A DNA stretch of 21,354 nt from Burkholderiales bacterium (GTDB lineage: Bacteria; Pseudomonadota; Gammaproteobacteria; Burkholderiales; Burkholderiaceae_C), in the NCBI GenBank assembly GCA_025352345.1, contig JANXTP010000390.1:1-21354 (forward strand), written 5' to 3'. A program made the position numbers and the translations under genes. This document shows positions 7,230 through 15,500 of this stretch, piece by piece. The notes below the pieces were generated by a model that was not told the origin of the DNA, ran no database searches, and saw only the letters and a program-made list of their open reading frames with translations. Every line of letters begins with the position of its first letter. Positions within the stretch are counted from its first letter, which is position 1.

Positions 7230-8389
7230 GCCCGGCGGGCCGCACCCCGGCGCTGAGCAGCCGCCTGCCGCAGGTCGGCCTGACGATCTTCAGCGTGATG
7301 TCGGCGTTGGCGCAGCAGCATGGCGCGGTGAACCTCGGGCAGGGCTTTCCGGATTTCGGCTGCGATGCGCGGCTGCTGGATGCGGTGAACCAAGCCATGC
7401 GCAGCGGCCACAACCAGTACGCGCCGATGGCTGGCGTGATGGCCTTGCGCGAAGGCATCGCCGAGAAGATCGCGACGCTGTACGGCCGCCACTACGACCC
7501 GGAACGAGAGATCACCATCACCGCCGGCGCCACGCAGGCCATCCTGACGGCAGTGATGGCCGTGGTGCAGCCGGGCGACGAGGTGATCCTGCTCGACCCC
7601 TGCTTCGACAGCTATGCCCCCAACGTTGCACTGGCTGGCGGCATCGCGGTGCATGTGCCGTTGACCCCAGGCAGCTTCGCGCCCGACTTCGATCGCATTG
7701 CGCAGGCACTGTCACCGCGCACGCGTCTGATCATCGTCAACACGCCGCACAACCCGAGCGGCACCGTGTGGAGCGCGGCCGACATGCAGCGCCTGACCGA
7801 GCTGCTGCGACCCACCGAGGTGCTGGTGATCGGCGACGAGGTCTACGAGCACATGGTCTACGACGGCGTACCGCACCAGAGCATCGCGCGCTGGCCGGAA
7901 CTGGCCGCGCGCAGCTTCGTCGGGTCGAGCTTCGGCAAGACCTACCACGTGACCGGCTGGAAGGTCGGCTACGTGGCGGCGCCGGCGGCGTTGACGGCCG
8001 AATTCCGCAAGGTGCACCAGTTCAATGTGTTCGCGGTCAACACGCCGGTGCAGCACGGCTTGGCCGCCTACTTGCGCGACCCGCAGCCGCACCTCCGACT
8101 GGCCGCCTTCTACCAGCGCAAGCGCGACCTGTTCGCCGAGGGTTTGCGTAGCACGCGGCTGCTACTGCTGCCGAGCGTCGGCACCTACTTTCAGTGCGCC
8201 GATTACTCAGGCCTCACTGACGAAGACGACACCGCGTTTTGCGAGCGCCTGACGCGTGAGATCGGCGTCGCCGCGATCCCGATGTCGGCGTTCTACGCGA
8301 CGCCGGTCCAGCAGGGGCTGATACGTTTCTGCTTCGCGAAGGAAGAGGCGACGTTGAATCTTGCGTTGGAGCGGCTGCGCCTACTTTGA
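7226..8389 (+). CDS. PLP-dependent methionine-type aminotransferase (YbdL family)
   Basis: This is a fold-type I, class I/II aminotransferase. Visible landmarks are NLGQGFPDF (36-44), the NTPHNPSG segment with N176, GDEVYEH with D204 (binds the PLP ring nitrogen), SSFGKT with the Schiff-base lysine K238, and a C-terminal substrate-carboxylate arginine in LIRFCFAKEE. The GQGFPDF start and the SFGKT context place it with YbdL/kynurenine aminotransferase-type enzymes, often annotated as methionine aminotransferase, which convert methionine to 4-methylthio-2-oxobutanoate. Glutamine transaminase K or the final step of methionine salvage are alternatives. Length is 387 residues. The start codon overlaps the cysB stop (ATGA, 7226-7229), so it is the last gene of the lptF operon. 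Its end overlaps the convergent FimV-like gene by nine bases, with no terminator between them. Confidence 0.9.
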   Translation: MSPAGRTPALSSRLPQVGLTIFSVMSALAQQHGAVNLGQGFPDFGCDARLLDAVNQAMRSGHNQYAPMAGVMALREGIAEKIATLYGRHYDPEREITITAGATQAILTAVMAVVQPGDEVILLDPCFDSYAPNVALAGGIAVHVPLTPGSFAPDFDRIAQALSPRTRLIIVNTPHNPSGTVWSAADMQRLTELLRPTEVLVIGDEVYEHMVYDGVPHQSIARWPELAARSFVGSSFGKTYHVTGWKVGYVAAPAALTAEFRKVHQFNVFAVNTPVQHGLAAYLRDPQPHLRLAAFYQRKRDLFAEGLRSTRLLLLPSVGTYFQCADYSGLTDEDDTAFCERLTREIGVAAIPMSAFYATPVQQGLIRFCFAKEEATLNLALERLRLL

Positions 8390-10303
8390 ATTTGCCGGGG
8401 GCTCGGGGGCCAGGAAATCCAGTTCCAGATCGACCGCGGTACCGACCGGCCTCGCGGTCGCCGCTGGCGACAGCGGCAGCAGCAGATCAACCGGTTCGGC
8501 AGGCGGCGCGTCGATCTCGCTGTGATCGCGGGCCAGCAGGTACAGGAACTGCAGCTCTCCGAGACAGTGCAGATCGAACGCCTCCGCCGGCGTACCGCCG
8601 TGGACCAGCAAGGACTCGACCAATCGCATAGCGGCCGCAGGATCGCTCCACACCGACTCGATGCGGCGCATTTCTTCAGCGTGGTCGGCAATCGACGTGG
8701 CCACGACCGGCTGACCGTCCCACGCGGGAGATGACCGGTTGAAGCGTTTCTCGTAGCGATCGCGCACCGCCGCGTGGGCGGCCCGATCGCCGCGACGGCG
8801 ATGGATCGCCAGCAACATCAGGTACGGCAGCGGACAGGCGCCGCCCGCGCCGCGCGAGAAGCCGTCGAGCAGGTCGACCGCGGTGTCTTCCTGCCCCAGT
8901 GCGACGAAGAATTCGGCTTGCTGCTCGAGGTCGATCAACGCATCGGCGGTGACGGGCAAGGCCGACCTCACCGGCTCGGCCCGCGTGCGGGTGCCGGACT
9001 GGACCGCGGTTTCGGTGAACGAGGATTCGGCGACCGACGACAGTGACGGCAGGGTGGCAGGCGCGGCCATCGGCGGCGTCACGGCACGGCTGAACGGCAG
9101 CGGGCCGGTGCTCGTCAATGCATCACGCGGATCGTCATCTGCCCACTGCGCTGTGGCGCGGGCCGGCGGCATCTGCGAGGAAGGTGCGTCGTTCAGGCGG
9201 CTCGGAGCGGGTCGTGTCTGCGCACGCTCGCCGGCCCAGGTCGGCCTTTGTGGCCGACGCGCCAGGTGGCGCCGGTCCAGCAGCACACCGATGCCGAACA
9301 ACAGCACCGCCACCGACACGGTCAGCGCCACCAGCCACGGCAACGAATACCGCGTGGCCTCCGCCGCCTGCAAGCGGGCTTGCAACTTTGCCGCCGCTGC
9401 GTTCGACACCTCGGTGTCCAGCTTGGACTGCTCAAGCCGGCGCTGCAGTTCGGCAATCTGCTCGCGCTGCACCTCGCTGGCGCGCTCGGCTTCGGATGCC
9501 GCAGACGCAGCGGCAGCGGCCATCGCCACGGCAGACGCCGCCACATCAGCGGCCGCTGGCGCCGGCGCGACCGCAGCCATCGCCGGGGCGGTGATCTGGG
9601 GGGTGGCCCGCTCAAGCTGCAGCCGTGAGGCCGACGAGCGCACGCGCGGCGTCGCCGATGCGACCTGCCGAGATTTGCGTGTCTGCGCGCGTGCGACCTG
9701 GGCCTTGGTCGCGGTGCGACCCATGGCAGACGTGCGCGCCTGGCGGCGCTGCGCAAGCGATGTCGCAGGTCGAGGCGCTGCTGATGCGTCGGCTCGGGCC
9801 GACGCATCGCTGCCGGAGGCTGCAGCCGAGATGGCGGTGCCGGCGGTGCCGCCTTTCAGCGCTGCTGCAGAGGCGGCCGTACCGGCGGGCTCAACGGCCG
9901 TGGGCACGCTGGTTTCGTAGGCCGACAGCGGTGGATCGACGAACACCACGAACTGGCGGCTGACGCGCGAGGCACATCCGGCAGACACCGTGACGTTGAC
10001 CACCGGTTCGACGATGCGCACGCTGCTGTGGATGCGCAGCCACTGCACACCGCTGTCCGGGGACGGGTCGAGCCGCAGTTGCAATGCCGATGACTGCAAC
10101 GTGCTGTCGCCCACCATCACCACGGCCGCGACGCAGGCGGCAGTGATCTGCTCGGTCGGATCAGCACTGACCGGCACCGTGATGTCCAGCGGCTGACCCA
10201 GCGTGGTGGCATTGACCACCCGTCCGAACCCGACGGCCATCGACGGCTGCGTTGCCAAGGCAAGCAGTGCACTGGCGGCGAGCGCCGAGTAGGTGATGCG
10301 CAT
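8381..10303 (-). CDS. FimV-like membrane protein
   Basis: The protein resembles FimV/HubP family members, which organise type IV pili or cell poles by bridging peptidoglycan and cytoplasm. It starts with a signal peptide (MRITYSALAAS...SMA, residues 1-23). Next comes a FimV-type N-terminal beta domain (about 24-125: GFGRVVNATTLGQPLDI... and FVDPPLS). An Ala-rich, basic linker spans 130-260, a coiled coil 268-315, one transmembrane helix 320-342, a Pro-rich cytoplasmic linker, and a helical C-terminal region (about 453-600), which includes a TPR-like FFVALGQEDTAVDLLDGF segment. It has 640 residues and no LysM domain that I can see, so it is shorter and simpler than Pseudomonas FimV. No pilus genes are nearby. 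The ATG at 10301-10303 was chosen because it begins the signal peptide; the longer open frame reaching back to 10480 runs into the upstream gene. Confidence 0.75.
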   Translation of the reverse strand: MRITYSALAASALLALATQPSMAVGFGRVVNATTLGQPLDITVPVSADPTEQITAACVAAVVMVGDSTLQSSALQLRLDPSPDSGVQWLRIHSSVRIVEPVVNVTVSAGCASRVSRQFVVFVDPPLSAYETSVPTAVEPAGTAASAAALKGGTAGTAISAAASGSDASARADASAAPRPATSLAQRRQARTSAMGRTATKAQVARAQTRKSRQVASATPRVRSSASRLQLERATPQITAPAMAAVAPAPAAADVAASAVAMAAAAASAASEAERASEVQREQIAELQRRLEQSKLDTEVSNAAAAKLQARLQAAEATRYSLPWLVALTVSVAVLLFGIGVLLDRRHLARRPQRPTWAGERAQTRPAPSRLNDAPSSQMPPARATAQWADDDPRDALTSTGPLPFSRAVTPPMAAPATLPSLSSVAESSFTETAVQSGTRTRAEPVRSALPVTADALIDLEQQAEFFVALGQEDTAVDLLDGFSRGAGGACPLPYLMLLAIHRRRGDRAAHAAVRDRYEKRFNRSSPAWDGQPVVATSIADHAEEMRRIESVWSDPAAAMRLVESLLVHGGTPAEAFDLHCLGELQFLYLLARDHSEIDAPPAEPVDLLLPLSPAATARPVGTAVDLELDFLAPEPPANSK

Positions 10304-10397
10304 GCTGAGGGACTCAGGTCCAAAAACGTAACAAAAAGTCACTCTAGCATGCGGCCTCGAGCCGGATCGCCTGATCAAGGGCCGGAAAGGCATCGGT

Positions 10398-11150
10398 CTA
10401 GGGCGGACCGCGGGTCGGGTCATCCAGTGCACTGGGTGCGAACCAGGAACTGCTCGCCGTGGGCGCCCAGTCGCCGCCACCGGGTGGCATCTGTCCGGTC
10501 AGTTGCAAGGCAGACTGCACTGCAGCGTCAAACACCTCGAGACATTGCGACAGGGACTGCGGCTGCGGCTGGGCAAGCTGCATCCGCAGGTACACCTTGC
10601 CGCGCATCGCCATCAACACGAAGGGATCGTCGCCGGCCAACAGGGTCTGGGCGGACTGTTGGAGTTGCTCACCCAGCGGTCCATTGATCCAGGCCATCCC
10701 CAGCACGGTGTTGACACCGAGCACGCCGTAACGCGCCTGCAGCACCTTATCGAACGACAAATCGATCTTCGGAAACATCGCCAGCCAGCGCATCTCCTCC
10801 GGGTGCGACATGTCGATGATGGTCTGCGCCTCCTGCGTGTAGCGCTCGAAAGTTTCCTGTTCCAGCCGTTCCATCAACGGACGCGTCATCGCCATCAATT
10901 GCAAGGCGCCGGGCAGGTTCAGATCGAGGCAAATGCGCAGCTCGTCGCCGGCGATGTAGCTGCGTTGCGACGGTCCCCATTCCATGCGCAGCGTCTGCCC
11001 CGCGGACGGCGCTTCGATGACGAACCGCTGCCCATCCTCGTCGCGGCGATAGCGCAGACCCGACTGCGCGGCCCAGGCCTCGATCGCATCAAGACCGGCA
11101 CTGCCATGGCCGCTGCTGCGCGCCCACCAACGCTTCAAGGACGACAGCAC
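10398..11150 (-). CDS. Uncharacterised conserved-looking cytoplasmic protein
   Basis: I do not recognise a named family. The 250 residues show no signal peptide and no membrane helix. The middle looks like an ordered alpha/beta protein: strands around RFVIEAPSAGQTLRMEWG and ELRICLDLNLPG, then long helices (about 88-125), the segment EMRWLAMFPKIDLSFDKVLQARYGVLG, and a strand KVYLRMQLAQ. The last 35 residues are Pro/Gly/Ser-rich. The start is GTG (11148-11150), with no clear Shine-Dalgarno; the first in-frame ATG would remove about 55 residues. It lies between tRNA-Arg (81 bases upstream) and the FimV-like gene (94 bases downstream) on the same strand. Codon usage looks like that of its neighbours, so it seems a real, vertically inherited gene. 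Confidence 0.75.
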   Translation of the reverse strand: MLSSLKRWWARSSGHGSAGLDAIEAWAAQSGLRYRRDEDGQRFVIEAPSAGQTLRMEWGPSQRSYIAGDELRICLDLNLPGALQLMAMTRPLMERLEQETFERYTQEAQTIIDMSHPEEMRWLAMFPKIDLSFDKVLQARYGVLGVNTVLGMAWINGPLGEQLQQSAQTLLAGDDPFVLMAMRGKVYLRMQLAQPQPQSLSQCLEVFDAAVQSALQLTGQMPPGGGDWAPTASSSWFAPSALDDPTRGPP

Positions 11151-11230
11151 GCCAGCACGGCCCGCGTGCAGAGGATGAAGGAAATCAACACGGGTGCGAC
11201 GAACATGGCCCGATCAGTGTATTCGCGGGG

Positions 11231-11304
11231 CGCGGCGGACAGGAATCGAACCTGTAACCCCCAGCTTAGAAGGCTGGTGCTCTATCCGGTTGAGCTACCG
11301 CCAC
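11231..11304 (-). tRNA. tRNA-Arg (anticodon UCU)
   Basis: The complement folds as a full cloverleaf. The seven-base-pair acceptor stem is GTGGCGG/CCGCCGC with one G-T pair, the D stem is GCTC/GAGC, the anticodon stem is CCAGC/GCTGG with loop CTTCTAA (anticodon TCT at 11268-11270), and the T arm is ACAGG-TTCGAAT-CCTGT. The discriminator base is G. The 3' CCA is not encoded (CCC follows the discriminator), so it must be added by CCA-adding enzyme, unlike the neighbouring tRNA-Pro. Confidence 0.97.
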
Positions 11305-11375
11305 CGTTGACCGTGACCGCCGCATCGAATCCGTTGGAGCCGATTCGCCGAGGCGGGAATGCGTCACCAGAGAGG

Positions 11376-11396
11376 GCTCAGTGCGGGGCACTGAGC
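11376..11396. other. Perfect 9-bp hairpin between the two tRNA genes
   Basis: GCTCAGTGC-GGG-GCACTGAGC is a perfect inverted repeat with a three-base loop. It lies 9 bases beyond the 3' end of tRNA-Pro, in its direction of transcription. It lacks a following U-tract (CCCTCTCT follows), so it is either a weak terminator, a 3'-end stabiliser for exonuclease trimming, or a processing signal in a tRNA-Pro/tRNA-Arg transcript. Confidence 0.6.
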
Positions 11397-11405
11397 ATGG
11401 GAAAT

Positions 11406-11482
11406 TGGTCGGGGCGGTGGGATTCGAACTCACGACCACCTGGTCCCAAACCAGGTGCGCTACCAGGCTGCGCTACGCCCCG
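11406..11482 (-). tRNA. tRNA-Pro (anticodon UGG)
   Basis: The complement gives a complete cloverleaf. The acceptor stem is CGGGGCG/CGCCCCG, the D arm contains AGCGCAGCCTGGTAGCGC, the anticodon stem is CCTGG/CCAGG with loop TTTGGGA (anticodon TGG at 11446-11448), and the T arm is GTGAG-TTCGAAT-CCCAC (one mismatch-type A-C pair). The discriminator is A, and the 3' CCA is encoded at 11406-11408. It begins 43 bases after the hrpA stop and is on the same strand. Confidence 0.97.
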
Positions 11483-11490
11483 AGCCTCCC

Positions 11491-11519
11491 ATTGTATGTC
11501 GAACACGAGCCCCTGAGTA
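11491..11519 (-). promoter_or_regulatory. Possible promoter for tRNA-Pro
   Basis: On the minus strand a -10-like TACAAT (complement of 11491-11496) lies eight bases before the mature tRNA 5' end. A weak -35-like TACTCA (complement of 11514-11519) lies 17 bases further up. The -35 matches the consensus poorly, so read-through from hrpA may also supply the tRNA transcript. Confidence 0.4.
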
Positions 11520-11525
11520 GATCGG

Positions 11526-14500
11526 TCATTGCGTGATCTGCGTCCACGCCTTTTCCAGCCGCTTGACGCTGACCGGCTGCGGCGTGCGCAGCTCCTGTGC
11601 AAAGAGGCTGATGCGCAGTTCTTCGAGCAGCCAGCGGAACTCCACCAGCCGCGCATCGCGCACCCCCTTGCGCTCGGCCACGGCACGCAGGTAGCGCTGC
11701 TCGATCGGCCGCAGCTCCGCCAGCCGCGCGGCGTCGCGCGCCGGATCGGCCCGCCACTTTTCGAGCCGCATCACGACACCTTTGAGGTAGCGCGGCAGGT
11801 AGGCCAGTTGCGTCCACGGCGTGGTGTGCAAAAAGCGCTTGGGCACCAGCCGAGCCAACTGCGCCTCGATGTCGTCCGACACTTCCTTCGGAGACCGCGA
11901 GTCCTTCAGCTTGCGCACCGCTGCGGCGTGATCGACCAGCACCGCATGCGCTGCGCGCGCGATCTCGTTGGCGATCAGCGTCAGGCGCCCTCGCCCCTCG
12001 TCGATGCGGCGCCGGAACGCGGCCGCATCGGTGGGCAGTGGGTCGACCAGAAACGCGCGATCGATGGCCAGACCGATCACCTGCTCACGCAACTCGTCGG
12101 CCGAGCCGAGCACCAGGTACAGCACCGACATCTTCTGCAGGTCGGGGATGTTCTTTTCGAGGTACTTCAACGCCTCGCGGATCTGCAGCGCCACCAGCCG
12201 GCGCAGGCCTTCGCGGTGGCGCGAGGCAGAGATGGCGGGCTCGTCGAAGACCTCGATCGCAACCGCCGTCCCGCGGTCGATCAGCGCTGGAAAGCCGACC
12301 ATCGTCTGCGTGCCACGGCGAACTTCCAGCAGTTCGGGCAGTTCGCCGAAGGTCCAGTCGGTGTAGAGCGTTTCTACGCTGGTGGGCGCCGCGGTGGACG
12401 GGGCGCTGACCGGCTCTGCGCGGCCACGGGCACGCGATGGCTCGGCGGATGTCGCCGTGTTCGACGCGGAAGCGCTCGTTGGCGGGGCCGCCGCCGGCGC
12501 CTTCAACTGCGCCAGCGCCTGGAACGCCGAGCGCGCCTGGCTGCCCAGTTCGGCCTTCAGCGTCGCCAGGTTGCGGCCCATGCCGAGCTGGCGGCCGTGC
12601 TCGTCGACGACACGGAAGTTCATCAACAGATGTGGCGGCACCTGCTCGGGCTTGAAGTCGGCACGCTTCACGTCGACCTGCGTTCGGTCACGCACATGCT
12701 TCAGCAAGGCATCGACCAGGCTGCCGCTGCCGAAGCTGTTCGCCGTGCCCACATCGGCGATAAAGGCCGCGGCATAGTCCGGCAGCGGCACCAGCCGCGA
12801 GCGCGGCCGCTGGTGCAGACTTTTGACCAGCGCCAGCACCTTGTCCTTCAACATGCCTGGCACCAGCCATTCGCAGCGTTCATCGCTGACCTGGTTCAAC
12901 GCGTAGATCGGCAGCGTCACCGTCACGCCGTCCTTCGCATCGCCGGGCTCGTGCAGGTAAACCGCGGGGCAATCGACACCGCCCATGCGCAGCGTCTTCG
13001 GGAAGGCGGCGGTGGTGATGCCGGCCGCTTCGTGGCGCATCAGTTCTTCGCGCGTCAACAGCAGCAGCTGCGGCTGGCGTTTGACCTCATTCCGATACCA
13101 GCGCTCAAGCGTCGCACCGCTGCACACCTCGGCCGGCAGCTGCTGGTCGTAGAAGGCGTGGATCAATTCATCGTCGACCAGCACGTCCTGGCGGCGCGAC
13201 TTGTGTTCGAGGTCTTCGACCTGCGCGATCAGCTTGCGGTTGGCCGCGAGGAACGGCAACCGGGTTTCCCATTCCCCGGCGACCAGCGCCTCGCGGATGA
13301 AGATCTCGCGCGCCTCGGCCGGGTTCACGAGCCCGAAGTTCACGCGCCGGTTGCTGTAGACGACGATGCCGTACAGCGTGGCACGTTCCAGCGCGATGAC
13401 CTCGGCGGCCTTCTTTTCCCAGTGCGGTTCGAACAGTTGCGTCTTGATGACGTGCGCGGCGATCTGCGGCAGCCATTGCGGCTCGATTGCGGCGATGCCA
13501 CGGCCATACAGCCGGGTCGTGTCGACCAGTTCCGCAGCGACAATCCAGCGGCCGGGCTTCTTCGACAGGTGGATGCCCGGATGGCGGTAGTAGCGGATGC
13601 CACGCGCGCCGAGGTACCACTCGTCTTCGTCGCTTTTCACGCCGATGTTGCCGAGCAGGCCGGCCAGCAGCGACAGGTGCAGCTGCTCGTAGGTGGCGGG
13701 CGACGCATTGAGCCGCCAGCCGTGCTCGGCGACGACGGTGAGCAGCTGCGAGTGGATGTCGCGCCACTCGCGCACGCGGCGTGGAGAGATGAAATGCTCG
13801 CGCAACAGCTGCTCCTGCTTGCGCAAGCTCAGTTTGTGTTCGCGTTGGGCGTCCGTCAGGCTTGCACCGCGGGAGGCTTCGAGCCACTTCCACAGCTTCA
13901 GCGTGCCGAGAAACTCCGATCGCTCGTCGTCGAATTTCTTGTGCGCCTCGTCGGCCGCCTGCTGCGCTTCCAGTGGGCGATCGCGCACATCCTGCACGCT
14001 CATCGCGCTGGCCACGATCAGCACCTCGGTCAGGGTCTGGCGGCTGCGCGCCTCCAGGATCATCCGGCCGACGCGTGGGTCGAGCGGCAGCCGCGCCAGC
14101 TCCTGGCCCATTGGTGTCAGCTCGTTCTGCTCGTCGACCGCACCCAACTCGGCCAGCAGCTGGTAGCCATCGGCGATTGCACGGCGCGGCGGTGGTTCGA
14201 TGAATGGGAAGTCCTCGACCAGGCCCAGGTTCAGCGACTTCATCCGCAGGATCACACCGGCCAGCGACGAGCGCATGATTTCCGGGTCGGTGAATTTCGG
14301 CCGGCCGGCGAAATCCTTCTCGTCGTACAGCCGGATGCAGGTGCCGTTGCTGACGCGGCCGCAGCGGCCGGCGCGCTGGTTGGCCGCCGCCTGGCTGGTC
14401 GGCTCGATCTGCAGTTGCTCGACCTTGTTGCGGTAGCTGTAGCGCTTGACGCGCGCCGTGCCGGCGTCGATCACGTACTGGATGCCCGGCACCGTCAGCG

Positions 14501-15458
14501 AGGTCTCGGCCACATTGGTCGCGAGCACGATGCGGCGCGCGCTGTGAGGCTCGAAAACGTGATCCTGCTCCTGCTGGCTGAGCCGCGCGAACAGCGGCAC
14601 CACCTCGACGCCTGGCAGGTGGTGGCGGCGCAGGTGATCGGCCGCATCGCGGATCTCGCGCTCGCCGGGCAGGAAGACCAGTACGTCACCACCGGAACCC
14701 GCCGCACCGGCCATCCACAGCTCGTCGACCGCATCGGCGATCGCCTGGTTCAGGCCATAGTCGCGACTGTCCTCGAAGGGCCGCCAGCGTTGCTCGACCG
14801 GGAACAGCCGGCCCGAGACCTGGATCACCGGCGCTGGGCCGGCCTGGCTGGCGAAGTGCTGTGCGAAGCGATCGGCGTCGATCGTCGCCGACGTGACGAT
14901 CACTTTCAGGTCGGGCCGCCGCGGCAGCAACTGACGCAGGTAGCCAAGCAGAAAGTCGATGTTCAGGCTGCGCTCATGCGCCTCGTCGATGATGAGGGTG
15001 TCGTAGGCACGCAGCAGCGGGTCGGTCTGCGTCTCGGCCAGCAGGATGCCGTCGGTCATCAGCTTGACGCTGGCGCCTGGCGCCAGCCGGTCCTGAAACC
15101 GCACCTTGAAGCCGACCACCTCGCCCAGCGGCGAGTTCAGCTCTTGCGCGATGCGCTTGGCCACGCTCGATGCCGCAATGCGCCGCGGTTGCGTGTGGCC
15201 GATCAGTCCACTTCCGCCGGCACCGCGGCCACGGCCCAGCGTCAGCGCGATCTTCGGCAGTTGCGTGGTCTTGCCCGAGCCGGTCTCGCCACAGACGATG
15301 ACCACCTGATGTGCTTCGATGGCCTTCGCGATTTCATCGCGGCGCGCCGACACCGGCAGCGCATCGGCGAAGGTGATCGGCGGGATCGGATTCGCGGGCG
15401 TCGCGTTCAGACGGGGTGTGGTGCGGGGTGTGGCACGGGCTCGCGGGGCTGACGTCAT
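11526..15458 (-). CDS. hrpA: ATP-dependent RNA helicase HrpA (DEAH box)
   Basis: HrpA is a large DEAH-box (DExH, Ski2/Prp-like) 3'-5' RNA helicase, recently linked to rescue of stalled or collided ribosomes. Motifs in order are GETGSGKT (motif I, about 57-64), DEAH (motif II, 158-161), SAT (motif III, 190-192) and QRAGRCGR (motif VI, 361-368). These are followed by the winged-helix, ratchet (HA2) and OB-fold segments, and the long DUF3418-type C-terminal region. Length from the chosen start is 1310 residues, similar to the E. coli protein. The start at 15456-15458 (MTSAPRARATP) has GAAGG four bases upstream; an ATG seven codons earlier lacks this. A Pro/Ala/Ser-rich insert lies near residues 985-1030. 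The gene diverges from argA with only 42 bases between starts. Confidence 0.96.
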   Translation of the reverse strand: MTSAPRARATPRTTPRLNATPANPIPPITFADALPVSARRDEIAKAIEAHQVVIVCGETGSGKTTQLPKIALTLGRGRGAGGSGLIGHTQPRRIAASSVAKRIAQELNSPLGEVVGFKVRFQDRLAPGASVKLMTDGILLAETQTDPLLRAYDTLIIDEAHERSLNIDFLLGYLRQLLPRRPDLKVIVTSATIDADRFAQHFASQAGPAPVIQVSGRLFPVEQRWRPFEDSRDYGLNQAIADAVDELWMAGAAGSGGDVLVFLPGEREIRDAADHLRRHHLPGVEVVPLFARLSQQEQDHVFEPHSARRIVLATNVAETSLTVPGIQYVIDAGTARVKRYSYRNKVEQLQIEPTSQAAANQRAGRCGRVSNGTCIRLYDEKDFAGRPKFTDPEIMRSSLAGVILRMKSLNLGLVEDFPFIEPPPRRAIADGYQLLAELGAVDEQNELTPMGQELARLPLDPRVGRMILEARSRQTLTEVLIVASAMSVQDVRDRPLEAQQAADEAHKKFDDERSEFLGTLKLWKWLEASRGASLTDAQREHKLSLRKQEQLLREHFISPRRVREWRDIHSQLLTVVAEHGWRLNASPATYEQLHLSLLAGLLGNIGVKSDEDEWYLGARGIRYYRHPGIHLSKKPGRWIVAAELVDTTRLYGRGIAAIEPQWLPQIAAHVIKTQLFEPHWEKKAAEVIALERATLYGIVVYSNRRVNFGLVNPAEAREIFIREALVAGEWETRLPFLAANRKLIAQVEDLEHKSRRQDVLVDDELIHAFYDQQLPAEVCSGATLERWYRNEVKRQPQLLLLTREELMRHEAAGITTAAFPKTLRMGGVDCPAVYLHEPGDAKDGVTVTLPIYALNQVSDERCEWLVPGMLKDKVLALVKSLHQRPRSRLVPLPDYAAAFIADVGTANSFGSGSLVDALLKHVRDRTQVDVKRADFKPEQVPPHLLMNFRVVDEHGRQLGMGRNLATLKAELGSQARSAFQALAQLKAPAAAPPTSASASNTATSAEPSRARGRAEPVSAPSTAAPTSVETLYTDWTFGELPELLEVRRGTQTMVGFPALIDRGTAVAIEVFDEPAISASRHREGLRRLVALQIREALKYLEKNIPDLQKMSVLYLVLGSADELREQVIGLAIDRAFLVDPLPTDAAAFRRRIDEGRGRLTLIANEIARAAHAVLVDHAAAVRKLKDSRSPKEVSDDIEAQLARLVPKRFLHTTPWTQLAYLPRYLKGVVMRLEKWRADPARDAARLAELRPIEQRYLRAVAERKGVRDARLVEFRWLLEELRISLFAQELRTPQPVSVKRLEKAWTQITQ

Positions 15459-15500
15459 CGGGCCTTCATGCAAAATCAAGCATTATTTCAAAACGCTACG

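Noticed and set aside
8883..9920. A 345-codon plus-strand frame rich in Ala, Ser and Cys opposite the FimV-like gene
   Set aside because: It mirrors the Ala/Arg-rich linker of the FimV-like protein; the many cysteines come from complementing GC-rich codons and no domain is seen.
10304..10397. A promoter for the FimV-like gene
   Set aside because: TTGATC and TAGAGT on the minus strand are about 26 bases apart, and other pairings are equally weak, so no promoter was called.
11529..15452. A 1307-codon stop-free frame on the plus strand, antisense to almost the whole of hrpA
   Set aside because: The opposite strand encodes a full HrpA with all helicase motifs. The antisense product is His/Gln/Arg-rich with no domain, the known effect of GC-rich third positions removing stops from the mirrored frame. 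Its length is striking, but no ribosome site or family supports it.
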